64,000 bases of DNA from DASXRA01 sp036506155 (lineage in GTDB: Bacteria; Actinomycetota; Actinomycetes; Mycobacteriales; Jatrophihabitantaceae): contig DASXSF010000108.1 in the NCBI GenBank assembly GCA_036506155.1, positions 180,374-244,373 on the forward strand, given 5' to 3'. Under the pieces are notes generated by a model. The model ran no database searches, had not been told where the DNA came from, and saw only the letters and a list, made by a program, of their open reading frames with translations. This document shows, in pieces, positions 18,459 through 25,860 of this stretch. The position numbers were made by a program, and so were the translations under genes. Positions within the stretch are counted from its first letter, which is position 1; every line of letters starts with the position of its first letter.

Positions 18459-19844
18459 GTGACCAGTAGCGCCGGCGGGCTGGCCCGGGTCACGATCGCC
18501 TCCCCGACGCGCCGCGTCGACGTCGCATTGCCCGAGTACGTGCCTGCCGCCGAACTGCTGCCCGGCCTGCTGCGTCACGCCGGTGACGATCTCGCCGACA
18601 CCGGCCAGGAGCACGGTGGGTGGGTGCTGCGGCGCGCGGACGGCTCGGTCATCGATCCCGGCCAGACGCTCGCGGCGCAGGCACTGCGGGACGGCGAGAT
18701 CCTGCACCTCACGCGGCGGTATGAGGACTGGCCGGAATTGGACTACGACGACGTCGTCGACCTCATCGCGACGGAGGCTCGCCGCCAGGTGCGCACGTGG
18801 GGAGGCGCAGCCACCCGCCGCGCCGCCATCGTCGTCGCGATCGTCGCCGGTGCGCTGGCTCTTGGGCTGACGCTCAGCGTCGGGCCACCGTGGACCAAGC
18901 CCGCGAGCGTCCTCCTAGTAGCGGCGGGCCTGTGCCTCGTCGCCGCGACGGTGCTCTCGCGTGCGCTCGGCGACTCGGGCACGGGCGCGGCGGTGGGCAC
19001 CGTCGGCATGATCTACGCCTTCGCCGGCGGGCTCACGGTACTCAACGGCAACCGCCCGCTGCTCGGCCTCGGGTCCCACCAGTTCCTCGCCGGGTCGGCA
19101 ATCCTGGTCGCCGCCGCGGCGGTGTGCTATGTCGCCGTCGCGGACCGGACGCAGTTCTTCGTCGCCGGCGTCTACGCCGGCATCTTCGGGATCATCGGCG
19201 CGCTGGTGGGTCTCAGCGATCTCGGAACGGCTGAGATCGCCGGCATTCTCGTCGCGGCCACGGTGATCGTCGCGCCGGCGCTTCCGCTGATGTCGATCCG
19301 GCTGGGCAAGTTGCCTGTGCCGGCGCTGCCAGCCACGACCGACGATCTGCTCGCCGAACAGCCGCGCGTCTCGCGCCCGCGGGTCTACGCCTCGGTGCGG
19401 CGTTCGGACGAGTTGCTGACCGGCCTGTTGCTCGGCAACGCCGTCGTCGCCACGCTCAGCCAGGTCGTGCTGGCCCTCGACGGCCGCGGCACCGCGCTGG
19501 TCCTCGTCGGTCTGGTGGCCGCAGCGATGCTGCTGCAGGCACGGCTGTTCCCGACGGTGCGCCATCGCACCTCGCTCCTGACCGCGGGCGTGGTCGGCGC
19601 GGCGGCACTGTGTGCACGTGCTCTGACCGCCCCCGACAACTTCCGGCTCGCCGTCATGGTTCCCGCCCTGATCGTCGTCGCCGGTGTGGTCCTGGCCGCA
19701 GGCCGCCGATTCCAGCACCACCAGCCGGGGCCGTACCTCGGCCGTATCGCGGACATCCTCGACGTCCTGGTGGTCATCGCCGTCGTACCGACCACATGCG
19801 TCTTCATCGGCCTGGTCGGCTACATGCGCAACCTCTACGGCTAG
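18459..19844 (+). CDS. eccD: Type VII secretion integral membrane protein EccD
   Basis: The main membrane pore component of the ESX complex, 461 residues. Residues 1-90 form the ubiquitin-like YukD domain (RVTIASPTRRVDVALPEYVP, WVLRRADGSVIDPGQTLAAQ, LRDGEILHLTRRYEDWPELDYDDVVD), followed by about 11 membrane helices from residue 125 to the end, finishing FIGLVGYMRNLYG, as in other EccD proteins. GTG at 18459 is chosen because GAAAGG lies six bases upstream; an in-frame ATG at 18429 would add ten residues. eccB starts 18 bases after the stop, so the two are one operon. The shared region with eccC (18308-18458) holds possible -10 boxes (TATCGT and TATGGT around 18379-18389) without a clear -35. 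Confidence 0.92.
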   Translation: MTSSAGGLARVTIASPTRRVDVALPEYVPAAELLPGLLRHAGDDLADTGQEHGGWVLRRADGSVIDPGQTLAAQALRDGEILHLTRRYEDWPELDYDDVVDLIATEARRQVRTWGGAATRRAAIVVAIVAGALALGLTLSVGPPWTKPASVLLVAAGLCLVAATVLSRALGDSGTGAAVGTVGMIYAFAGGLTVLNGNRPLLGLGSHQFLAGSAILVAAAAVCYVAVADRTQFFVAGVYAGIFGIIGALVGLSDLGTAEIAGILVAATVIVAPALPLMSIRLGKLPVPALPATTDDLLAEQPRVSRPRVYASVRRSDELLTGLLLGNAVVATLSQVVLALDGRGTALVLVGLVAAAMLLQARLFPTVRHRTSLLTAGVVGAAALCARALTAPDNFRLAVMVPALIVVAGVVLAAGRRFQHHQPGPYLGRIADILDVLVVIAVVPTTCVFIGLVGYMRNLYG

Positions 19845-19862
19845 CGCGGAGATCAACGAGCG

Positions 19863-21299
19863 ATGGCGAGCAGGCGCGACCAGTTCCAGTCCTATCAGTT
19901 CATGGTGCGGCGCGTCATCTCGTCCTTCGTTTTGCACGAGACCGACCCGGCCCAGCCGCCGCTTCGCCGCATGACCGGCGCCGCGCTCGGCAGCGTGATG
20001 GTTGCCGTCATCGTCTTGGCGGTGGCCGGCGTCATCGGGGTGTTCAAGCCCTCCGGCAATGCGAACTGGATGGACGGCGGCCACATCATCATCGAGAAAT
20101 CGACCGGCGCGCACTACATGTGGATGCAGGACCAGGCCAGTGGTAGCTGGTACCTCTACCCGATCACGAACTTCGCGTCCGCCGCGTTGCTCGCAGGCTC
20201 GACGGACACGACCTACGTGTCCACCAAGCAGCTGATGGGCGTGCCGCGCGGGCCGCGGCTCGGTCTGGGAGACGCACCCGACTCGATCCCGACGACGAAT
20301 CATCTGCTGGGCGTGCCGTGGACGCTGTGCTCGCTGCCGGCCGAGACGATCAGCGGCGAGCGGGTGCCCAACACCGCGCTGGCACTCGGGCGGCAACGAA
20401 CGAGCGGCATTCCAGTCGGCGACTCCGCGATGCTCGCGCGCGACATCGAACGCGGCACGCTGCACCTCGTCTGGCACGGCCACGACTACCCGATCCCGGA
20501 CGAAGCACCGGTGCTCGAAGGCCTCACCATGCGTGACGTTCCGCAGGTCCAGGTCGGAACAGCCTGGCTCAGCGCGTTGCCCGCAGGCAAGCCGCTGGCA
20601 GTCCCGGTCGCGCCCGGCCGTGGTCAGCACACCGATGTGCTGCCGGGTGGGGCCACGGTCGGCGAGGTCCGGGTGGTTCAGTCGGGTGGCGGCACACAGT
20701 ACTACCTGGTCCAGAAACAGCGGATTCAGGCGATCACCCCCGTGCAGGCTGCGATCACCCTGGCCGACCCTTCGGTGCGGCAGCTGGTGTACGGCGGAAA
20801 CAACCCGGTGCCCCGGCCGCTGCCGGCCGCGGTGGCCAATTCCGTACCGCGGCTGAATACGCCGGCCGTCGACCCGACCGACCCGCCCGCGGTGAAGCCG
20901 TCGATGGCCGCCGTCAACTCCGACCAGTCCACGGTCTGCGCCTCATTCCACAACGCGGGCCTGGTGCCCGAGGTGGCGTTCGAGGCGGCAGTGGAGGGAG
21001 CCGAGGTCGCGCCGGCAACGGAGCAGCGAACGCAGAACGGGACCGTTCTCGCGAACCGAGTCGAGGTGCAACCCGGCTGGGGCGCCGTGGTTGAGTCGAT
21101 GCCCTCGCCCACGGCGACCTCAGGGAGCCTCTTCCTCGTCACCGACGACGGCCGGCGGTACGCGATCGCGAACGGCGATGCGCGTGACGCGTTGGGATAC
21201 AGCCCCGTGACACCGGTCCAGATGCCTGCGTCACTGGTTGCTCGCATTCCCGCCGGTGACGCCCTAGATCCGCAGGCAGCCCATCAGCGGCGATCGTGA
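19863..21299 (+). CDS. eccB: Type VII secretion protein EccB
   Basis: Core ESX membrane protein with a large extracytoplasmic domain, 478 residues. The conserved N-terminus (SRRDQFQSYQFMVRRVISSF, LHETDPAQPPLRRM) is followed by one membrane helix (about 38-62) and the periplasm-side repeats. Family marks include the pair of Cys in PWTLCSLPAE and STVCASFHN, expected to form a disulphide, the WLSALPAGKPL segment, and YYLVQKQRIQAITPVQA. GGAG lies about 11 bases before the ATG. It ends 125 bases before the first WXG100 gene; a small inverted repeat (AGCCAG/CTGGCT, 21323-21337) lies between them. Confidence 0.93.
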   Translation: MASRRDQFQSYQFMVRRVISSFVLHETDPAQPPLRRMTGAALGSVMVAVIVLAVAGVIGVFKPSGNANWMDGGHIIIEKSTGAHYMWMQDQASGSWYLYPITNFASAALLAGSTDTTYVSTKQLMGVPRGPRLGLGDAPDSIPTTNHLLGVPWTLCSLPAETISGERVPNTALALGRQRTSGIPVGDSAMLARDIERGTLHLVWHGHDYPIPDEAPVLEGLTMRDVPQVQVGTAWLSALPAGKPLAVPVAPGRGQHTDVLPGGATVGEVRVVQSGGGTQYYLVQKQRIQAITPVQAAITLADPSVRQLVYGGNNPVPRPLPAAVANSVPRLNTPAVDPTDPPAVKPSMAAVNSDQSTVCASFHNAGLVPEVAFEAAVEGAEVAPATEQRTQNGTVLANRVEVQPGWGAVVESMPSPTATSGSLFLVTDDGRRYAIANGDARDALGYSPVTPVQMPASLVARIPAGDALDPQAAHQRRS

Positions 21300-21374
21300 C
21301 CGGCCGGTGAAATTCGCTTACTAGCCAGCAACTGGCTCGAACCCAGACAACCGGATACCCTTCACAGCGTGGCG

Positions 21375-21396
21375 TGAGACACAGTCCGGTGTCTCA
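21375..21396 (+). promoter_or_regulatory. Perfect inverted repeat before the WXG100 pair
   Basis: TGAGACAC (21375-21382) and GTGTCTCA (21389-21396) form an 8-bp perfect stem with a six-base loop, 28 bases before the first esx start codon. No T-run follows, so it is not a terminator. It could be an operator or a 5-prime-leader hairpin that stabilises the short, normally abundant esx mRNA. Confidence 0.4.
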
Positions 21397-21424
21397 AATC
21401 TGCCCCGAGAGCGAGGTGCGTTAG

Positions 21425-21766
21425 ATGTCCGGTGGTCATGCGACGAGCGCAGAACTTGCGTCCCTTAATCAGTTCGCGACCAAGGCCAACGACGCGGCAG
21501 GGCAAATCCAGCAGACCCTGTCGACTATGGAGTCAAACCTTTCGACTTTGATCGCCAGCTACCAGGGAGCCGGCGGCGATGCCTTCCGTGCAACCGTCAC
21601 GGTGGTCAACGAGGAGATGACGCGCCTGCATCAGGCGTTGACCTACCTGTCCGGCCACGTCTCGACGGCCGCCCGCAACTACCAGGCCGCCGACGATGCG
21701 CAGCAGGCGGAACTGCGGAAGACAGGCACCGAGATGAGCGGCCTCGCCGCCAAGCTGGGAGTTTAG
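21425..21766 (+). CDS. WXG100 family protein, EsxB-like
   Basis: A 113-residue helix-turn-helix secreted protein. Two long amphipathic helices surround SYQGAGGDAF at residues 44-53, where Tyr-Gln-Gly takes the place of Trp-x-Gly. The C-terminal helix carries the export signal form YxxxD/E in NYQAADDAQQAEL, which marks it as the EsxB-type partner recognised by EccC. GAGG lies eight bases before the ATG, and the partner esx gene follows after 17 bases, as usual for heterodimer pairs. Position directly after eccD-eccB confirms the role. Confidence 0.9.
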   Translation: MSGGHATSAELASLNQFATKANDAAGQIQQTLSTMESNLSTLIASYQGAGGDAFRATVTVVNEEMTRLHQALTYLSGHVSTAARNYQAADDAQQAELRKTGTEMSGLAAKLGV

Positions 21767-21783
21767 GGAGGAAGGGCACCGCC

Positions 21784-22068
21784 ATGTATCAGGTCAACTG
21801 GGACGAGGTGCACGCTGCCTCGGCGACTGTAAACAGCGCGACCACACAGCTGGACGCGATTCTGAGCGACGTCAACACCCAGGGCAATCAACTTTGCGCC
21901 AACTGGGCCAGCGACACGCAGAAGGTCTACCACGAGCGCCAGGCAACGTGGAATCAGTCCGGCGCCAATATCAAGGACGCACTCGCCATGTTCGTCAAGA
22001 ATCTGACGGCGGCCGCCGAGATCGCCTCGAGCACCGAGCACACCAACGTCGGTGTGGTGTCGGGCTGA
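21784..22068 (+). CDS. WXG100 family protein, EsxA-like
   Basis: A 94-residue helical-hairpin protein, the size of EsxA. The turn motif reads NWASDTQKVYHERQATW: the Trp is kept, but the Gly of WxG is Ser. It has no YxxxD/E tail, so it is expected to be exported as a dimer with the preceding EsxB-like protein. GGAGGAAGG precedes the ATG at good spacing. A strong terminator follows 22 bases after the stop. Confidence 0.9.
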   Translation: MYQVNWDEVHAASATVNSATTQLDAILSDVNTQGNQLCANWASDTQKVYHERQATWNQSGANIKDALAMFVKNLTAAAEIASSTEHTNVGVVSG

Positions 22069-22089
22069 CGACTAGGCGGAATGTTTCGG

Positions 22090-22126
22090 CGATGGCCGCG
22101 ATCCGAACGTCGGGTCGCGGCCATCG
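22090..22126. terminator. Bidirectional terminator between the esx pair and mycP
   Basis: A perfect 12-bp stem, CGATGGCCGCGA (22090-22101) and TCGCGGCCATCG (22115-22126), with a 13-base loop lies exactly between convergent genes ending at 22068 and 22139. There is little T after it (GGCTTTG), as is common for actinobacterial terminators. It can end transcription from both sides. Confidence 0.75.
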
Positions 22127-22138
22127 GCTTTGTCCGGG

Positions 22139-23491
22139 TCAGTTGCTGTCGCGCATCGGGGGCCGGAACAGGGCCTCACTGGCCACGAACTCCGGTTGAT
22201 CGTCGGGCGGCGACTCCACGATCTGCGGAGCTCGCATGGCCCGCCACCGCAGCGTACGGCCGCGCGGCACGACGACCGCGAGCACGAGCAACAACAACAC
22301 CACAGCGCCGAGCATCAGGGCCAGTCGAAGCGCCATGCTGCCGGTGTGCCGGTTGAATCGCGCCGCAGCCTCCTTGACCGGATCGGGCTTCGGCGGCGGT
22401 GGCGGGTTATAGGCGCCCAGCGGAGCAGGTGCGCGATTCGACGCAGTCTCGGTCAGCGCTCGGTACGGATCGACCACGCCGGCACCGTAGGCGAGGCTCT
22501 CCTCGGCGGACAGTTCCGGCCCGGCGGTGGCCATCAGTCGCTTGGTCATTGCGGTGACCCGAGCCGGTCCGGTGGGATTGCCGATCAATGACGGCCGTTC
22601 CGCCAGCACGAGCGCGGCCGCGGCCGCGACGAACGCCGAGGCGATGCTCGTCCCGTCGAACTGGTTCTGACCGCCCGTGGCGGATGCGACGACCTGCGAT
22701 CCGGGCGCGACCAAATCGACGTAATCGCCGATCTGCGAGGTCGACACCCGGCTGCCGTCGCTGTCGACGGCCCCTACGCCGATCACGCCGGGGTAACTCG
22801 CCGGCTCCGGAGGAGGTACTCGAGTCGGGCCGATCCCGTCGCGGTCCGCATTGTGCGCGTCGCCGACCATGGCGACCACGACGACGCCCTTGTCGAGTGC
22901 GTGACGGACGGCGGCCGCGACGCGAGGATCGTCACGATAGCTCACCACCGCGCAGTCGATGACGTCGGCACTATGGTCGGCGGCATAGGTGATAGCGGCG
23001 GCCAGCTTCCCCGTGTCGACCGGCTGTGACTTGTCGTCGACCACCTCGTGTTCGCTGACGCGTAGCGGCAAGATCTTTGCGTCGGGCGCTAGGCCGTATG
23101 ACCCCACGCCGGGCAGTCGCGTCGCGGCGATGACACCCGCTTCGGCCGTGCCGTGCGGGACGCAGTCGATATCGCCCTGGGGCACGTTGCGGACGAAGTC
23201 GAAACCAGGCAGCACCTTGCCGAGCAATTGCGGGTGGGATGCGTCGACCCCGGTGTCGATCACCGCGACCGTCGTGCCCGCTCCGGTGCTGAACGGCCAG
23301 ATCTTGTCCGGCGCGTCGAACCACGCCTGGTTCCAGGGCTCCTGGCTGATGACCCCGCTCGGACTCGGCGGGTTCTTACAGGCGACCGGGACTGGGGCCG
23401 CCGACGCGATCTCGGCGCCGGGCACGGGCATACCGATCGTGCAGACCGTGGCGAGGAGGAGCGATGCGGCGACGGCCCTTGCTGTCGCCAT
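22139..23491 (-). CDS. mycP: Type VII secretion mycosin (subtilisin-like serine protease)
   Basis: Membrane-anchored protease needed for ESX secretion, 450 residues. It has a signal peptide ending near ASAAPVP, the subtilase catalytic residues Asp79 (VAVIDTGVD), His113 (VPHGTAEAG) and Ser282 (FDGTSIASAF), a Pro-rich linker and a C-terminal membrane helix (about 388-407) with a short basic cytosolic tail. Where subtilases have an oxyanion-hole Asn in a GN motif, this protein reads AMVGDAH with Asp211, an unusual change that could lower catalysis. GGAGGAG precedes the ATG by five bases. It is transcribed towards the esx pair and away from the YbaB-like gene. Confidence 0.92.
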   Translation of the reverse strand: MATARAVAASLLLATVCTIGMPVPGAEIASAAPVPVACKNPPSPSGVISQEPWNQAWFDAPDKIWPFSTGAGTTVAVIDTGVDASHPQLLGKVLPGFDFVRNVPQGDIDCVPHGTAEAGVIAATRLPGVGSYGLAPDAKILPLRVSEHEVVDDKSQPVDTGKLAAAITYAADHSADVIDCAVVSYRDDPRVAAAVRHALDKGVVVVAMVGDAHNADRDGIGPTRVPPPEPASYPGVIGVGAVDSDGSRVSTSQIGDYVDLVAPGSQVVASATGGQNQFDGTSIASAFVAAAAALVLAERPSLIGNPTGPARVTAMTKRLMATAGPELSAEESLAYGAGVVDPYRALTETASNRAPAPLGAYNPPPPPKPDPVKEAAARFNRHTGSMALRLALMLGAVVLLLLVLAVVVPRGRTLRWRAMRAPQIVESPPDDQPEFVASEALFRPPMRDSN

Positions 23492-23625
23492 CGCCGCTCC
23501 TCCATGACCGCACAGTCAAATTTAGCGAGTTACGTGAACCCTGTGTGGCTTCTACCGTGAGTTAGGATGATGCGATCTTAGCCAGGTACGTACGGGCACC
23601 GTAGACGTTTGGTGCAGGAGGGGCG

Positions 23626-24042
23626 ATGCAGCTGTCTAATCGACCCGACGACCTCCCGAGTACCGCGGGCATACGTGCCTACGCCGAGGAGTTGGAGAAA
23701 CGGTTCTGGCGCCTCCAGGAAGAGGGCCCGAAGCTGCAAGAGCGCGCACGCTCACTGCAGGTCACCGAGAAGTCCGGCGATGGACTTATCGCCGCGACCG
23801 TTGGCGCGCGCGGCGAGCTGCTCCGCCTCGACATCGATCCGCGCATCTATCGCCGCCCCGACGCGCGAGCGTTGGCGGACGACATCACCGAGACGATCAA
23901 GAAGGCGGGTGCAAAGGCCCGCGACGAAGTCGTCGAGCTGTTCGCAACGCTGGTCCCACGCGAGCAGGTGGCGGCGCAAATGAGTGGCGACACGAACACG
24001 TTGATCGAAATGATGCACAAGCAGTTCCGGGGCGAAGGGTGA
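23626..24042 (+). CDS. YbaB/EbfC-family-like protein of the effector operon
   Basis: A 138-residue protein whose middle matches the YbaB/EbfC pattern: a leading coiled helix (residues 20-48), then VTEKSGDGLIAATVGARGELLRLDIDP and a helix with DDITETIKKAGAKARDEV. EbfC-type proteins bind DNA as tweezers-like dimers, but similar proteins in ESX loci (EspL-type) act in substrate stability or secretion. AGGAGG lies just before the ATG. The next WXG-like gene starts at its stop codon, and both sit upstream of the giant gene, so a chaperone or regulatory part in effector export is likely. Confidence 0.78.
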   Translation: MQLSNRPDDLPSTAGIRAYAEELEKRFWRLQEEGPKLQERARSLQVTEKSGDGLIAATVGARGELLRLDIDPRIYRRPDARALADDITETIKKAGAKARDEVVELFATLVPREQVAAQMSGDTNTLIEMMHKQFRGEG

Positions 24043-24047
24043 CCGCC

Positions 24048-24398
24048 ATGGCTGGTGACGAGGTACGGATCGAAGAGCAGGCCATCTCGAATGCGCTCGG
24101 CGCATTCGACACCGCGGCAGAGCAGCTCCAGGCGGACTTCCAGGCGAAGGCACACGTCGCCTTGGACAAATTCAACGGTGCGAACTGGGCCGGCGAAGAC
24201 AAAGCCGGTGACGATTTCCGTCACGCCATCGACGTCGGCCAAGTCAAGGATCTGCTCAAGCAGCCGGACGGGCAGGGTTCCCAGGTCGTCGATAAGATCG
24301 TCGAACTGGGAAAGCACACCCGCGACGCCATCAACAAGTCGCTCGCATCCGACCAGGTTCAGGCCACCGAGCTGAAGAAGCCGCAAGGAAAGCTGTAA
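24048..24398 (+). CDS. WXG100-like protein paired with the giant effector gene
   Basis: A helical protein of 116 residues with the turn motif NWAGEDKAGDDF, a true W-x-G, between two long helices (about 5-45 and 60-105). It differs from the esx pair in having a long Lys-rich second helix and no clear YxxxD/E tail. GTG at 24039 overlaps the stop of the previous gene and would add three residues; ATG at 24048 is preferred because GAAGGG lies eight bases before it. It is probably the secretion partner of the N-terminal WXG100-fold module of the giant protein encoded 160 bases downstream, as found for LXG and CpnT-like effectors. That pairing is inference. Confidence 0.8.
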   Translation: MAGDEVRIEEQAISNALGAFDTAAEQLQADFQAKAHVALDKFNGANWAGEDKAGDDFRHAIDVGQVKDLLKQPDGQGSQVVDKIVELGKHTRDAINKSLASDQVQATELKKPQGKL

Positions 24399-24488
24399 CG
24401 CCGCCACAAAATATTCGGTCGGCACCCGCCGCGACACAATAGTTGATCATTCTGTGTGAGACGTTCAGGTAACGGAGGACCGGGCACC

Positions 24489-24566
24489 GTGGGGGTCGTT
24501 TCGTGCGGTCACCCGGCTGAGCGGTTGCCGCACGTGAGGCTGCGCCGGCAGGGCTGCGGTGCCTGA
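24489..24566 (+). other. Possible leader ORF overlapping the start of the giant gene
   Basis: A GTG at 24489 stands nine bases after GGAGGA (24475-24480), the best ribosome-binding site in this region, and opens a 25-codon frame that stops at 24564-24566, just inside the giant gene. The giant frame itself has only GTG 24559 as its first start after an in-frame stop at 24535, with a weak CAGGG before it. Coupled translation through the leader is a reasonable idea; there is no sign that the peptide itself matters. Confidence 0.3.
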
Positions 24567-25860
24567 GGATCCGCGTGATGTGACGCCGTGCTGGACGACG
24601 CATCTGCCGAGCTGGGCTGATGATGTTATTTCGATGATTGTGGCGGCGCAGTCGTGGCCGGAGGGTAGTGAGAATCTGGCCTTTGATGCGCAGCATGCGT
24701 TCACGGATCTGTTGAATGCGGTCGGTGACGCGATGGATGTGTTGGGGCCGGCGGGGGATCGGGTGACCTCGGGCGAGGCGTGGGCGGCGCCGGCGGTGGA
24801 GGCGTTTCAGCAGAACCGGATGAACTACATGTACACCCCGGGGGCGGGGTTGTACGGGTTGCAGTCGGCGCTGCAGGCCTACGCCATGCAGACGGATAAT
24901 TTCGGGTTCAACACCGAGTTCGGCAAGATCTCGATCAATGTCGCGGTGTGGGTGCTGCTGATCACGGTGTTCATCTCGCTGCTGCTGGCGTTTTTCACCG
25001 GCGGCGCGTCGGCGGAGGGCATCGGCCCGGCGGTGGCCGCGACGAAGCAGACCATCTCCACGATCTTGGCCAAGGTGGCCGCGGCGGTCGGGCGGCGCTT
25101 CGGCGCCGAAGCCCTCGAAGACCTCGCCGCCGACGTCGGGAAAAACCTCGCCGCCGACGTCGGCAAAGACCTCGCCGCCAACGAGGCGAAAGACCTCGCC
25201 GCCAACGAAGCGAAGAACCTCGCCGCCAACGAAGCGAAGAACCTCGCCGCCAACGAAGCGAAAGACCTCGCCGTCAACGAAGCGAAAGACCTCGCCGCCA
25301 ACGAAGCGAAAGACCTCGCCGCCAACGAAGCGAAGGACCTGGCCGCTAAGCAGGCGGGGCGGGCGGCGGCTCGTTCGGCGGGCGACAAGTTGAGCACCAA
25401 CGTGGTCAAGGTCGCCGTGTACGGCATCATCACCAATGTCGCGTCCAACGTCGAAGAAATGCGGCACAACCCGAACGCCAGCTGGAACTGGGCCTCCACC
25501 GCCACCGCCCTGCTAACCGCCCCACTGGCTGGGGGCATTGGCCACGGCCTGGGAAAAGGCCTCGCCAAATTCGCCGCCCGCGATGCCGCCAACGCCGCCG
25601 ACAACGCCGCGGACAAGGCCACGACCTCGCTGGCTGGTCGCGCCTTGCGCTTCACCGGGCGCACCGCGCTGAGTTCCGTGCAAGTCGGCGCGGTGATGAG
25701 CGTGGCCATGCCCGTCAGCGGCGCCCTGGCCACCGGCGACCTGTCCCACCTAAGCGACCCCAACACCTACCTCGGCGCGTTCGTCAACGGCGCCGTGTTC
25801 CACGGCGCCACCGAAACCGCCAAGGGGATCGGCCTGGCCGGACACGCCTGGGCCGTTCGC
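24559..25860 (+). other. N-terminal WXG100-fold (CpnT-like) export module of the giant protein
   Basis: Residues 1-120 have the look of the helical module that starts CpnT and many actinobacterial ESX toxins: LPSWADDVISMIVAAQSWP with EGSENLAFDAQHAFTDL, then ALQAYAMQTDNFG. A strong membrane segment (VWVLLITVFISLLLAFFTGG) follows at about 128-148, and later Ala/Gly-rich segments up to residue 434 may also touch the membrane. The first 300 bases use T- and G-ending codons (GAT, GTT, TTG) far more than the rest of the gene, which suggests a conserved cassette exchanged between effector genes. Confidence 0.7.

Noticed and set aside
18915..20630. 571-codon open frame on the minus strand
   Set aside because: Antisense to eccD and eccB; rich in Arg/His/Asp from complementing G+C-rich codons.
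21323..21337. Hairpin AGCCAG/CTGGCT after eccB as terminator
   Set aside because: Six-base stem without a T-run; it may be chance, and the esx genes could be read through from eccB.
25120..25359. CRISPR-like array
   Set aside because: The 24-bp units are directly adjacent with no spacers and keep the reading frame; they encode an octapeptide repeat.
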